A DNA stretch of 64,000 bases, taken from contig NW_026946671.1 of NCBI RefSeq assembly GCF_035222485.1, positions 124,001-188,000 of the forward strand. Reading direction: 5' to 3'. The position numbers were made by a program, and so were the translations under genes. The notes under the pieces are model-generated. The model did no database searches, was not told the origin of the DNA, and saw only the letters and a list, made by a program, of their open reading frames with translations. Within the stretch, counting starts at the first letter, position 1; each line of letters starts with the position of its first letter. This document shows, in pieces, positions 32,241 to 45,191 of this stretch. The DNA comes from Podospora pseudoanserina. Its lineage: Eukaryota > Ascomycota > Sordariomycetes > Sordariales > Podosporaceae.

Positions 32241-35200
32241 TCAACCCCCAAAATTCATCTTCAGCGCAATCGTCGGCCTTTCCTCCTCCTCCCCTTGCTC
32301 CCCCTTATCCCGCCCCTGCCCCAACGCCCTCCCACTCCTAATAACCCCCTCCATAAACCCCCTCTGCTCCTCCCCCATCCCCCCAACCACAGCCCTAAAC
32401 GCGCTCTGGTCCGCGCTCGCCAGCTCCAGCAACCTCGCCGACGTCTCCTTCGCAATCACCCCACCATCCTGCACATCATCCTCGCTCGCCGCCCTAGACA
32501 GCAACATGGGAATGACCAACGCCATGGCAATCGGGCTGTGATCCTTCGACAAAGTCCCTACATACTGACACAACGCCTGCGCGACCAGCATCCGGGCGTT
32601 TTCCGGGTCTTCCCTGTTGGTGTCCGTCACAAAGGCGATCAGACGGGGGAACAAGAACCGTGTGATTGTCAGGTCAGCGACAGTCTTCTTGTTGCCCGCG
32701 TGGAGAAGCAAAGAGCGGAGGCAGTTGGCTGCCATTTTGCCGTCTGTTTGTTATAACGCTGTTAGTTGTGGGCGGCGGGAAAGGGGGGAAAAAGGGGGGG
32801 GAGGGGGCAGGACATACCATCCGATCAGTCAAACAATCCACCACCTCCTCCAAAAACCTCGCCACAAGCGGCTCACTCCCCGGCAAATGGTTCTCCCCCG
32901 CCGTAAACAAGATCGTCATAGCCAGCAAGCAATTCTTGACACACGCCAGACTGGCCGGTGTTTCCCTCTGCTGACCCTTGAGGTAAATCGACAGGAACCT
33001 TCTCAGGCATCCCAAAAGTTGGATATCCGTCGCCGAGTGCTCCTCGTCATCGTTTACCCTTCTAGATTGCGACATGCTACTGATGAACCGCTTCAGAGTG
33101 GGGAGTGACTGCGGTACAATCACCTCCTGGCAGGCAGGGTTGGCGAGGGTGGTAGCAAAGATATGGATAATGCAGGCATGGAGGTCTGTCTTGATGACGG
33201 CGGGGAACACCTCGGCGGCATCAACCAGTGCGTTCAACGCTGTCTTGATTAGCAACACCGCCTCTTCCGTCATTTGGTGACGCATTGGTTGAGGGGTCTC
33301 GCTCAGACCAGGCAGCAGACCGGACAACACCAAGACAATGATCCGAGTGAGCTCAAACAGCTGCTCAATGTCCTCGGATAGCTCCCCACTGTCGGCCTCG
33401 TCCTTCTTCCTTGCTGCAGGGTGGGCAACGCAGAGAGCCCTCGCAATTTCGACGATAACTCCCTGAACGTCAAGTTCCTCGGTGAGAACAAGTCTATCCA
33501 AGAGATCCATTGTCTCTGAGAAGATAGCATCTCTATAAATCGCATGACCAGAAACGCTCGGGTGCAGAATCTTCTTCAGCGCCTTGAGAATGGCCAAAGT
33601 CTGTTCCTGCGTCGCCAGCGATTCACTCTGCCCCGGCTTGGTCGCCAATGCCTCAAAAGCAACACCAAAAAGCACAAAGAAAAAGGCCAGGGGCTCATCC
33701 CGATAGTTGATATCAGCACCCATGGACCCTCCCCCATTCGTGCTGTTCGGACCAGTCACCTCCTTGCCGTCCAACGCATCAAAGACAAACTCGCTGTCCT
33801 GCTCAATAAGACTGGCGATGGCATCCACCAGCTTGAGCCAAGAATCTTGATAAAACTTGAGCTGCGTCTCACGGTTCAGGGCAGCATAGACTGTATCCAA
33901 GCTACCAGAAAGTGAGGGGGGTCCGAGAGTCATGGAAATATCCGGCTCGAAGCGCAGCCTGGCAAACTCGCGCAGAGACTCCAGCCAAAGAGGTGTCAAC
34001 GTGCCAATATGTGGCTTGAGCACGTCCAGTAGATACTTCTGCTCAGAGCTAGCAACCTGAAGCTCAGCCCAGGCACCAAACACGGACATCTTGACCATGA
34101 CCCTGGCGTTTGAACTGAGGCCCTTGAGATCGCCGATACCAGCATTCTCATCTTCTGTGGCAAAGTTCTCCAGCGAGCTGACCAAGGTCTTGAGGATTCT
34201 CCCCATCCTGTCCACGTCTGTGACGATGCCGGTCGAAATGAAGCCGGCACAAACATCAACTGCCTCGGCTGCCAGTTCAGGAGATGAATCTGCTGCAAAG
34301 GCAGGTGTCAGGGCAGAGCTGATCTGGGCCTGGTACTGCTCTAGCAGCATGGCTTCATCAAAGTCAGGATCTGGTGTCTTTCCAAACATCTTAAGCACAG
34401 CACCGATGATCTTGAGACCCAAAATCCGTTGCTCAACGACGCCAGACGTAGACGCCGAGAAGGCCATACGGACCACATCGGCAACCTTGCTCTGCAGTGC
34501 CGTATAAGCCTCAGACTCGCCATGAGAAGCAACCTCCTTGGTGACGATGGTAAAGATGTCATGCAAACACTCCATCGCAAAGGTAGTAACCTGCCACCTC
34601 AACGGCTCAACATCTGACCCGCTCGGCGCAGAAGCATCATCTTTCGCGGCCCCAGCAGCAAACCCAGCAACCTCCTCATCCTGCAACTCAAGCCCCCCGT
34701 TGCTCTTCTTCGTCACCGCCGTCGCCCTAACCGCCTCCTTCGGCCTCGTCATCTTCAACACATGTTGAAACCTCGCCAACCAAGCCGTCGTATTCGGCAC
34801 ACAAGTCTGCCTCATCCAATTCCTAATCGTATTCCTCATCCCCTCATGCCCCGGATCCTCATCCAGCACCAACCACAACTGATCCTCAAACCCCCTTTCC
34901 GCCGCCTCAATAACATCATACGGATTCCTCTTCATCAGATTATGCAACCCATCCACCGCCACATCCCTCAACCCCTTCTCATCCCCGCCGCCCCCCCTAA
35001 CCAAATACCTCTGCAACGTCCTCACATACTCTTTAAAATCCACATACCCCGGTGCATACAGCGTCAAATGCTCCAAACAAACCAAACTCCCCCTCTGCGT
35101 CTCCAAATCGCCCTCCTCCTTCCCAAAAAACCCCACCAGCGTCAAGATCAACTCCCTCGACTTTGTCGAGTCCTGCAAGTCCGGCCCAAGTACATTAATC

Positions 35201-38200
35201 AAACTATCCACCCCCCTCGCAATCGCCGCCGTAGTCCCGTACTCAACCTCCAAATTCATACTCGCCGGCAGCGCCGTCTCCGCATTGTGCGTCTCGGCAA
35301 AATACAAACTCCCCAACACCCCCAACGTCGCACTGACATAACTCCCAAACCCCAACCCGCTCGCCTCGCTCACCCTCCCCATTGCCTCCAACGCCCAGTA
35401 GTGCACCGTCGGGTGCGGATCATTGCACAGACTCATCAGAATATTCAATATAGTCTTCAAATGATACCCCGCCGCCATGCTCCCAATCTTGGCCTGTATG
35501 CACCCCAACGCCATCGCACACCCCGCCCTCGCGCTCGGCTCCCTGTTTACAACAATCGTGTCAACCAAAAACTTGATCTCCTGATTGGTAAACGCGTTTC
35601 CACACGTCGAACACAGCCGCGCCACCGCCTCATAGGCAATAGCCCTGACGTACTGATCCCGATCAATGACAAAATCCCTCAGCAGCTCCTGCATCAGCTT
35701 CTCCACCGCGGGGTTGGTGACGTTCCCACCAGGGGACTTCGTCTCCCTCACCGCAACTCGTAACACCTCCAGCAAGCTCATAACTACATTCACCGTGATC
35801 GCCGCCTTCCTCCCCGGATCCCGCTGTAAACTCCCTGCCGCAACAAAAGTAGTCACCTGCTCTAGCACACTCTCCTGCACCTTTGGCGGTGTCAAAGGAA
35901 AGACAAACGCAAAGAGCTGAATTGCCATGTTCACCACCTCTGTGGCAGCAGGATCGGGCAGAGAAGGGCCCTCTCGGCTGCCGATATACAGAAGCGAGGC
36001 ATCATGCTCAAGCGTCCCGCAAATAGGCGAGAGCAGCAGCTTTTGAATTTCCTCCTCTGGACTTTGTTGTCCAGAAGAAGTCCTTTCTTCGGGGTTTTCG
36101 TGCTGGCCTGGAAGGGGCCGGATGTCAAACCCTCGGACGGCTCCCGTGATGCCGAACCCAGAGTTGTCGCCAATGTCCCAGATGCTCTCAAAGTTGCCGG
36201 CAGAGTTGGCGATAGAGGCGCTGAGGGAGGAAGGGGTGTAGTTGTCCGGGTCTGCAAACAGCGAAATGGCCAAGGTGAGGAGGTTGGATTGAAGTAAAGC
36301 CTCGGTGCCGCCTGCTGGGCTGATGTTGACTAGTTTGGTGTAGCACTGCAGAACTCTCCTCTGCACCATAATTTCCAAATCTTGAAGCTGAAGGGAAGGG
36401 AAGAGTCGTTCGCTGATGTCCTCGGCTGTCTTCTTCGATGGGAGTGTTCTCAAAAAAGCAGTAGTGCTCTGAAGCATAGTGGCAATCCGCTTCGAGACAT
36501 CAACAGTCAAAAGACGGCTGTTGGACTCGAGGAAAGCGAGAATAGATCCGAGGGCGCATTCTCGGACGTGGGTGAGAAACGAAGCGTTGAGGTAGTTCCT
36601 ATGAATCGAGCTGTCTTTGGAGAGAACCTTGGGCAAAGCATTCTTCCATAGTAGAAGCAACTGGGAGAGATGAATCTTGACAAAGTTGGGTCCGAGAGAC
36701 ATCAGACCTCCAATGAGAGTCCAGGCGACCTGAATTTGAGTGCTGGCTACCCTCAACTCAGAAGTGCCACTCGACTTGAGGAGGTTTGTGGCCATGGTAA
36801 GCACCCGACTGTTGACATCGACCGACCCGTACAGGGGGCGCTGTGGGCTGGCGCTGAGACCAGCCGAGAGGCCATGGGCAAAACCGATGCAGCGACGAGG
36901 TGAGTTTCTTCCAGTGCCGAGCAGTCCCAACTCCCTACCGAGACTGTTCATGCACACCGAGAGACAGTGTAATAGTTGCTGCGGGCATGCCAGCCCGAAC
37001 GTCTTCAAGCATGCCGAGGCATGAACCTGCACGGTATAGCTTGGGTGTTGCAAGACTTGGAGCAAACCATCACGGCAGGACTCGGCAAAAGCATTCGAAG
37101 CCGAACCCAAGGTGTTGATCAGGGATGACAGGGCGCTCAGCGAAACAATCAGCGTCTGCTTTGTCGGCTCTGGTCTTTCCTTGACCACTTCCGGGTAGTT
37201 CTTGAGGATGTTGTTGATGATGGACTTGGCAGCACTGATTTGCCCAGACTCGCCCAGAATCCTCTTTCCGACTATATTCTGAAGAATAACCTCAATCATG
37301 CGCCGTGAAATAAGCAATCGATATCGATAGTTGAAGATATTACTGTGGCCCAACACGTCGGTGGTCAAGTTCTCCAACATTTTGATATAGTTGGTTTCCA
37401 CAGTCTTCTCACCCAGCTTCTGAAGCATGTTGCCATAACATATCGCAATCGCCGACCTGGCTTTGTTGCTCGTTGACATGCGAACATATTCGGTAGTCAA
37501 CACCTTGAACATGTCAATCAGTGACAACGCCAGCACCTGGGACTTTTTGCCTGTTGGTGCCGGACTCGAGGGTCTGGAAGGAATGATGTCATCCTCGTCT
37601 TGCAAAGCTCCAGGCTGCATAGACTGCCTCTTGACAGCCTTTGATTTGGATCTTTTCAGCAGCACGAGGGGCGCCTCCCCAACGGCCGCGGGCGAGTAGC
37701 CACAGACAAGGGCCTCAGCGAAGCAATCGGCGGCGGCAGATCGCACATGAGACGACGGCGAGTCCCAGACCTTGAAAACACAGGACCGGAGCTTGTCGAA
37801 ATCGGTCGAGTTCTGAAAGTAGGGCGTGTGCTGCACCAACGAGCGCATGCATCGGCAGGCTGAGATGATCACCAGCGACCCTTTGTCACTCGTTGCATAA
37901 CTCCTGCACTGCTTCCAGATATCCCTAGCAATGCTCTCGTCCAGACTCCCTCCCAGCATCTTGCCCACCTTGCCAAGCGCCGTAAATATCGCCGCACGCA
38001 GTCCAGCATTGCTCGAAGAAGCCTTCAACAGCTTCAGCAAAGCCGAGCACACCAACTGATGCAACCCAATCGCGCTGTCTCCGGCCGCACCATAGATATC
38101 CCCCAGACACACCACCGCAGCGTGTCTCGTCCTGTTCTCGCTTTCAATTTTGGACTTGCCTCCCGAGATAATCCCCACCAGCTCGTTGACCGTCTCAAAC

Positions 38201-38544
38201 AGCAGCTTCCTATCCCCCAAGCCAAATATGTGCGCCAGACATTTGCCCAACGTGTTACGTATGACGCGGCTCGGTGACGGGGCGGCGAGGTTTATGATTT
38301 TGAAAATCTCCTTTTTCAGGTAGACCTGCTGGGCGGTACAGTCGTCTGGTGGCAGCGCAAGCACATGTTTGCTGAGGGCGGCGACAAAGTTCAGAACCAA
38401 AAGTTCCTGCTGCTCAGACGATAAGCCCTGGAGCTTGGAAGCGTCGAATTCAGGGTTGGAGCTCGCGGCAGCTGCTGAGGAAGCGCGGGGGGTGCTGCCA
38501 TTCGCGTGGGTTGGCTCGTCCGTGACGGCCGCTGTCGAGGCCAT
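32241..38544 (-). CDS. LAA1: Laa1/HEATR5-family AP-1 accessory protein, about 2076 aa
   Basis: Exon 1 is 38544-32818 (1909 codons without interruption); exon 2 is 32743-32241. The intron 32744-32817 has a GTATGT donor, CTAAC branch and CAG acceptor. The protein is an array of HEAT-type helices from end to end, with family segments such as KEIFKIINLAAPSPSRVIRN, TRHAAVVCLGDIYGAAGDSA, GLRAAIFTALGKVGKML and NPYDVIEAAERGFEDQLW. Length matches yeast Laa1 and human HEATR5B (about 2000-2070 aa). The family supports AP-1/clathrin function at the trans-Golgi and endosomes. The two exons do not meet in phase: exon 2 reads ...KMAANCLRSLLLHAGNKK only if one base is added, most simply an extra A in the four-A run of the coding strand (32735-32738), or if a weak donor four bases downstream (GTCCTG) is used. 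The divergent neighbour is TACO1. Confidence 0.92.
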
Positions 38545-39018
38545 CTGATATTATTGTATTGTCTGTTTGTGTCGTGTGTGTTTCTCTGAGGAGAAAGATG
38601 TGTTCTCAACATCTGGAAAGGAGAGAGCTGGAGAGGTCTCAGGTTGTCAGGGGCGCACCCACACCCGCACCAGTGATGACCACACACAACACCCTTGTAG
38701 TGGATCTCTCTGGCGGTGGGGGAGAGAGAGGGCGAAGCCAATTGAAACCCAAGAAATCGATGAGGGGCCAAGCAAGAGCAGCTGCCCCACCACTCCCGTC
38801 CCGGCAGGCAGCGCGCTAATATTTTGAGAACGGCCTCCCCAGGTTGGACCTTTTTGGTCGCGGAAGCACCTTGAAGACCGGCCAGGCCAGATACAAAACC
38901 TGAGAGGGATTGGGGGCTGAGAGCTGGTAATCTTTCGGGTAATTTGTTTGTAGATACCCTCATTTTTTTCTTCTTTCTTTTCTACCATTACAGTCTCCCC
39001 ACCCCCTCATCAACCACA
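38545..39018. promoter_or_regulatory. shared divergent promoter LAA1 / TACO1
   Basis: 474 bp separates the two start codons, so both promoters lie here. A CT-rich stretch (38964-39000) precedes the TACO1 start. I see no clear TATA box. Confidence 0.5.
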
Positions 39019-39973
39019 ATGGCCTCCCTCTTCCGAGCTCTCACGCCCCTAACCCGGTCCTCTCCCACGATATGCGCCTCCTATCGAACCACCCGCCCCT
39101 TCACCACCACCACCCTCCTCACCAGCGGCCACAACAAGTGGTCCAAAATCCGCCATGACAAAGCCATCAACGATCGCAAAAGAATGCAAACCATCCTCTT
39201 CTACACCCAGCAGATAACTGTCTCTTGCAAATGTGCGTCGTCCCACTGCCCACCACTACCCACCTGAACCATACCTCGCCCTTACACTCCAAAAAGTATA
39301 CGGCCCCGACCCAACCTACAACCCCAACCTCGCAAACATCATCACCGCCTCCAAAAAAGCCGCCGTCCCCAAAGAAAAAATCGAAGCCGCCCTCGCCCGC
39401 GGCCAAGGAAAATCCACCTCGGGCGCCACCCTCGAGTCCCTCACCTTCGAAGCCGTAGTCCCCCCCTCCATCGCCCTCATCATCGAAGCCGAAACTGAGT
39501 CCAAACTCCGCTGCCTTCAAGACCTCAACCTCCGCGTCAAAAAGATCTCTGGTGCCCCGTCTTCTTCCAAATTCTTCTTTAGTCGTCTCGGCAGGGTGGT
39601 CTTTGAGAAAGACTCGGAAAACAATGTCGATATCGACCAGATCATGGACGAGGCGATAGAAGCCGGTGCCGAAGATCTCGAAAATGACGCCGAGGGTAAC
39701 ATTGTTGTTTGGACACAGCCATCCGACACGGCCCACGTAGCCAAGACGTTAGGGACGAGGTTCGACCTCAAGGCGTTGAGCGCCGGGATTGTCTGGACGC
39801 CAAACGAGGACACCAAAGCGAGGCTGGACAGCGGTATCCAGCATGAAAAGTTCGCCGAGATGCTCGAGCAGATGAGGGAGGACGGGGATGTGCAGGCGAT
39901 TTACAGCAATGTGACGAGGGGGGAGATGAGCGATGAGGAGTGGGGGAAGATTGAGGAGTGTTTGAGCCGATAG
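39019..39973 (+). CDS. TACO1: TACO1/YebC-family mitochondrial translational activator, 296 aa
   Basis: Two exons: 39019-39232 and 39297-39973; the 64-nt intron begins GTGCGT and ends AAAAAG. The N-terminus is an Arg/Ser/Thr-rich mitochondrial presequence ending near GHNKWSKIRHDKAIND, the standard start of mature YebC proteins. Across the splice it reads CKLYGPDPTYNPNLANIITA SKKAAVPKEKIEAALARGQG, followed by the middle domain (TFEAVVPPSIALIIEAETES). C-terminal domain features include FSRLGRVVFEKD, a Glu/Asp-rich segment (DEAIEAGAEDLENDAEG) and IVWTPNED. YebC/TACO1 proteins act with mitochondrial ribosomes; human TACO1 supports COX1 translation, notably at polyproline tracts. The next gene, PET100, is also a cytochrome c oxidase factor, 192 bp away and convergent. 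Confidence 0.93.
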
Positions 39974-40165
39974 TGCCCTTCCTCCTCCATCTTGTGTATA
40001 TAGACTTGTATTTTAACATGGAAAATGTACAACACAATCAATTCCCCCCACCCCAACCAGTCCCGAACCAAAGAAAGCAGAGAGTGTTTTGATATAACCC
40101 AAACGCCCAAAAATGCGCACCATGCCCTCGATCATACACATATCATACCTTCCCCCTCCAACCTC

Positions 40166-40502
40166 TTACTCCTGCTGATCCCGTGGTTGCTGCTGCCCCC
40201 CCTGCTCCCCCAACCTCTTCTCCCTAAGATACAACCTCCGAGCCCTCAACCGCTGCAGCTCAGCCTCGATCTCGTCCCTCTCGAGCGGGATCCTGTTTGC
40301 GTTCTCGGGCTTGGGCCAGAACTCGGGGACGGAGAATCTCGAGTCGAGGTTGGTGCCAAAGTAGTACATGATTCCGATGGGGAACATGATGTACATTCCG
40401 AACTGGTCCCCCCCAAGCTCATCAGCGCATATCCTCCCCCACCCTCCGCCTCAAATGGAATGGTTGACTGACCTTGAAGACCTCCAAGTTAAGACCACCC
40501 AT
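40166..40502 (-). CDS. PET100: cytochrome c oxidase assembly factor Pet100, 88 aa
   Basis: Two exons: 40502-40473 (ten codons, MGGLNLEVFK) and 40402-40166, joined by a 70-nt intron (GTCAGT...CCAG). The join gives LEVFKFGMYIMFPIGIMYYF, a single membrane segment at about residues 11-27, followed by GTNLDSRFSVPEFWPKPEN and a basic/acidic helical tail (EIEAELQRLRARRLYLREKR) ending in a Gln-rich stretch. This is the Pet100 layout: a small inner-membrane protein that helps assemble complex IV subunits. The first exon is too short to find by frame alone; it was placed from the conserved GGxNLEVFKFG start. Confidence 0.9.
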
Positions 40503-41025
40503 CTTGCCTGTATTCCTCCCTGTTTGACCGGTGTGCGGTGTTGGATCAGAGAGTGTGTATGTGTGGTGACGGTGACGAAGCTGTCGAAAACTGCACGGAC
40601 GGTTCGACAAGCTGATCTGATCTGAGCTTCCCCCAAAATTCTGGAACCTCTCGGCAAGCAAAGAAGTCGTCAAGATTGATGTGGGGCACGCATACAATTC
40701 GATGCGGCAATGGGTGGCCCAAGCTTCCTAGCTGCAAAGCATTGTGCCAAACTGCCAAGCTCAAACAGCGAAACCCCTGGCTCACAACCAAGAAAGAAAC
40801 CATCAGGGTGCCTGACCATCATCACTTCACTCCCATAGCCATCCCCAAGGATTTGATATTGGCCAGAAGATAGCCATTCACACATGTCATTAGATCTGAT
40901 ATCTTGAGACACAAAAAAAAAAAAACGCTCAAAAATCAAATAACCCCCCTGTGATATAAACCATTACCCAAATATCCCTCCCAAGTGGTATCTACCCATC
41001 CCATCCCACCCCATCCCATCCCATA
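40503..41025. other. intergenic region, PET100 5' / SMP3 3'
   Basis: 523 bp holding the PET100 promoter and the SMP3 3' UTR. A CCCAT-rich low-complexity stretch occurs at 40996-41025. No gene is seen. Confidence 0.45.
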
Positions 41026-42893
41026 TTAACGCCAACTCCCCCTCCGTTCCGGACAAGTCCTCGTAACCCTCCAAATCCCCAACCCCCTCCTCCCCACCAC
41101 ACGTTCCAGCGTATTCCAAACCCCATCCTCCCCAAAATCCAAATCGTCCATATTCAAATGCCTCTTATACCTCCACACCTCCCTAAACCTCAACCCATCA
41201 TGCCCCTTATTCTCCAAATACCCATCCAGCCAAGTCGCGCTCAGCGGCGCGACCAGGTACGTCCCCTTCTTCTCTTTTAAGTACTCGTTACTCCTCCTGT
41301 CCGCCGGCAGATCGCACGTAGCCAACTCTGTTAGTTGCGCCAACAACTTATCCCCTGCCAGCCCCATCACATCTTTTGTCGTTAGAACTTCGTTTTTTCC
41401 ATTCAAGAGCCAGATGGGGGGGGAATAGGTTTTCCACCATACAGCCTGGGTGGCGTCGGGTTGTTTTGATAAAAATACCTGGGCGGGGATTACTCCGCCT
41501 TGGTGGTAGGTTCCCATTAGGGCGCCAAAGATGAAGTTGAAGATGATCCATGATACGGTCCAGATGCGGGTGAGTTTCTCGCTTTTGGGGAGGCGGACCG
41601 AGGAGAGGATTAGGGGGACCGTGGGGAGGAGGAAGCGGGCTTCTTGGTGTTGGGAGATGGACAACACCACGATTCCAGAAATGGCGGAATATAGGCGAAG
41701 GGAGAGCTGGGGCCGGGTGAAGAGGAGGAGGGCTCCTGGGCCGAGGAGCTGGGGGAGGTTGACCAGGATGTGCTGGTACCAGGGGTGAAGGCCATGTTTG
41801 GCTAGATTCTCGGGGTCGAGGTTGTAGATGAGGTTGTTGAGAGGGGTGAGCACCGGGTTGTGGATGAGATCGGACCAGGTGATCGAGTGTGGGGTGTAGA
41901 ATGCGGTATCGAGAGCGATGGCTAGGCCGGTGGTGAAGAGTCCGGCGGTGACGATCGCGAGGAAAGAAAGAGGGCTGTTTCATGTTAGTTATGGTCTTGA
42001 AGCTGAGAGAAAGAACAGGGGGCCTGTACTTCTTGAAGTAGTAGGGCAACAGCCGAAGCCCGGGTATCAATAAAAACGCTGGAAAGGTAATACGATTAAA
42101 CACGCCAAAAACGGCAACAACTCCAAGGACCGTCGAGGCTAGAACGGTGCTCTCCTGCTGTTGACTCCAGTCAGCATCTCTTATATTCTCGGCATTCGCG
42201 GGGGTGTTGCTTACTGGGCTCCCAACAATGCGCTCGATGAGCACCAAGCACCATGCGACAACCAACGACTCGATGGAATTCGAAAAGGTATGGGTCTGGT
42301 ATGTCCATGTCACGTACGATGACGCAACCAAGAGAACAGCAAGTCGTCTATGCCGGGGCGACCGGATCAACTCGTAGATTGCCCAATCCTCCAAAACGAA
42401 CCCCACCACAAACATCAAGACCCGCAGGGTCCAAAAGACAGCGATGGGTGGTATCTCGCCGTCGTTACCGTTTCCGATCCATAACCACCTCAAAAGAAGC
42501 ATTGGTAACCCGTAGACCGGCCATAATGGGAAGACGCTTCGGATCGGGTTCTCGCTCGTAAACTCCCAGGTGTGTCGGACTGGGTATTTGAAGATTTGCC
42601 CTGTTGGGTAGCCATGTTAGAACCCTATTCCCACACTAGTCCAACGCTTGTGTTTTTGAAAGCCAAAATCCGTTGCGCAGACCAAATCCCAGCGCGATGT
42701 GATCCCGCGCTCGATATGCGCTGTAAAAGGCCGGCTGACCCAGCCGTCCCGTCCTCCCCTAAAAAAAAAGTATCTGTGACGTACCAGCGATAACCTCGGG
42801 GCCTTGGAAGTTCTCGTCCGGATGGAGATAGCTTGGTGATAGGGCAAACCAAAGCCGAACGAGAACCAGAAAGAGATACGTTCTCCGCCACAT
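41026..42893 (-). CDS. SMP3: GPI mannosyltransferase 4 (Smp3/PIG-Z), 542 aa
   Basis: Three exons: 42893-42785, 42600-42030 and 41974-41026, with introns of 184 and 55 nt (the second has a clear CTAAC branch). The N-terminus carries the GT22 signature HPDEN (residues 24-28) in a lumenal loop after the first membrane helix ([17 protein letters not shown]), followed by [20 protein letters not shown] and [14 protein letters not shown]. Many hydrophobic segments follow ([38 protein letters not shown]). [11 protein letters not shown] is a typical GT22 loop. This ER enzyme adds the fourth, side-branching mannose to GPI precursors from dolichol-phosphate mannose, needed in fungi for GPI anchoring of wall proteins. 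Length matches Smp3 (516 aa in yeast). Confidence 0.9.
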
Positions 42894-44558
42894 ATTAATT
42901 TCGCGATCTCGTTATTCTTGCGCCAGCGAGGATGGGGTGGTGGTGGTGTTGTCGCAAGGCCGAAGCATCCGATCTCTAGGGTTGGGCGCAAAGGTTGGAG
43001 TAATAGTTTCGCTGTTGTCTATTGTCGAGCATCACCGGGCACGAGGGGGATTTGGAGGTTAAATGGAAGAGGGAGCAAGGTCATGATCATTAAACATACA
43101 CCAAAATAAAAATAATAAGGACGGGAAGGATGGGTACGATATGGAGCCAGACTTACTGCTCGGAGGGGAGACCATCATGCGAAAGACAGGGTGTTTATTC
43201 AGATCCCTGCCCATCGAGCTGGGCTACGCGCTTGGCATCTGGAGTGACAGAGCTGTTTTTGGGTCTGCCCAATCCCGTCAGGGGCGCAGATGACAGGGGG
43301 TCACGGCTGCCAGTGAGCTTCTGGATGCTTTTTATTCCAGCCTTGGAATTTGCTAGGGCGGGACAATAACAACACCCCGCCGAGGATTTATTACAAGGTC
43401 GTCATCCATCATGCCCTCTTCATGACACTGAGTATTTTCAGAACACTTTTGGATGTCATGATACAACTAAAAGGACTTTTAATGGGACCAGTTCACAGCT
43501 GCTCTGAAAGTGGAGTGAGATGCTTAGTGAGATGTTCGTTTTATGATGTGCCGCGCTAACTACACCCAAATGGCCGGATTTCACCACATCGCACCATTCC
43601 ATTTCCGTCTGCCGTCTGCACTGAAGCTTATTGCATCTCCCCGACGAAACCGGTTCTTGCTGCACTTTCCCAGCCTGCTGTGTACTGGGAACGGCTGCAA
43701 ACACGGAGAATGAACGAGGCTACAGCTTGCACGCCCCGAGATGACCTGCATGGTTGTTTGAACAGCCACAAGATGATGTGAGAGGCTGTCTAAAGAAGGC
43801 TGGCTGCGCCTCCATCATCTCTCCGTTCCTAGTATTCACCGTTCACCGCAGTGTAAACATCTGAGTCCGATTAGAGATCCCCAGGTTTTGAAAACGGAGC
43901 GGGGTGAATCGTGTTTGCTTAAGGACCCCACCAAATTTTAAGATTTGCTGTATGGCTAACTCTTGGTTGCATGTGAGAAGTGAAGATATCTTAGCAGTGT
44001 GCATTACCAGACTCCAGAGAGAGAGAGCAACACGAGAGAAGTTTGAGCCTCTTGCTTTTGCCTGGCATTGGTAGGCAGAGAGTCACCCGCCCCGCCACAG
44101 CAGGCACCAACGATGTTTCTTTCAAGAAGGCCGATCAAAGAAGCCACTTGGTGGACCGTGCGCACTACTTTCTCCACAAGAGGCACCCAGCGTCCCTTAA
44201 CCTTCCTGCCTGTCAACCTTACCTTCTCCTTCACTCCCCAGATCCGTTTGCTCTCCCATTCACTTTCCCACAAACCCATTGAAGTTTGCGATACGAACTC
44301 TCCACAAACCAAACCATACAGATAAGGTATCTATTCCACGCTCTCTTGCCTCTTCTTCCTGCTGCCTCCCCCTCCCAATCTTTCTGCCATCAAGACCCCG
44401 CCAACAAACCAATCATCACCAACGCTTCTGCAGCATCACTGCCTTCTATTATAGACAGCTCCTTTCCCCAAGTTTCTTCTTACTCAGTACGCTTTCAGCA
44501 TCGTGTCGTCCGCAGTTCTGCAACCAACCGTTTCTAACTCTGCTTCTCCAGCACCAAA
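42894..44558. other. divergent intergenic region SMP3 / SKP1
   Basis: 1.66 kb contains both promoters. A pyrimidine-rich leader (about 44320-44555) precedes the SKP1 start. No gene, RNA or repeat is supported. Confidence 0.5.
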
Positions 44559-45191
44559 ATGGCCGATTCTTCCAGCACCACCAAGATCGTGCTCGAGTCC
44601 AACGAGGGCGCCAGGATCGATGTTGGTAAGTGATCCGACATGCAGTACTCTTTTCTTTCTGTTCTTCTTCCGCTGACCGCATCAATTTAGAGCGTATCGT
44701 CGCCGAACGGTCGGTTCTCATCAAGAACTTGATTGACGATCTCGGAGAGGAGGCTGTTTTGGCTGAGCCGATCCCCATCCCAAATGTCAATACTGCCGTG
44801 CTCAAAAAGGTCATTGACTGGTGCAAGTACCACAAGAATGACGCTGCTCAATCCGCCGACGATGACAACGATAATCGCAAGAAGACCACCGACATCGACG
44901 AGTGGGACCAGAAGTTCATGCAGGTGGACCAAGAGATGTTGTTCGAGATCATTTTGGTATGAAACACTGGTCTTGGGTGGTTTTCCAGTAACCAAAAAGC
45001 TAACACGGAAACAGGCTGCCAACTATCTCGACATTAAGCAACTCCTGGACGTTGGTTGCAAGACTGTCGCCAACATGATCAAGGGCAAGTCGCCAGACGA
45101 GATCCGCAAGACATTCAACATTACAAATGACTTCACCCCCGAGGAAGAGGAACAAATCCGCCGCGAGAACGAGTGGGCTGAGGATCGTTAA
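44559..45191 (+). CDS. SKP1: SCF ubiquitin ligase adaptor Skp1 (SconC), 169 aa
   Basis: Three exons: 44559-44625, 44691-44956 and 45015-45191; introns of 65 and 58 nt. The protein starts [20 protein letters not shown], runs through the Skp1 POZ fold ([33 protein letters not shown]), then the C-terminal dimerisation/F-box-binding domain: [78 protein letters not shown]. Skp1 bridges cullin-1 to F-box proteins in SCF ligases and also acts in kinetochore and V-ATPase regulator complexes. Length and both domains are complete. Confidence 0.97.
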
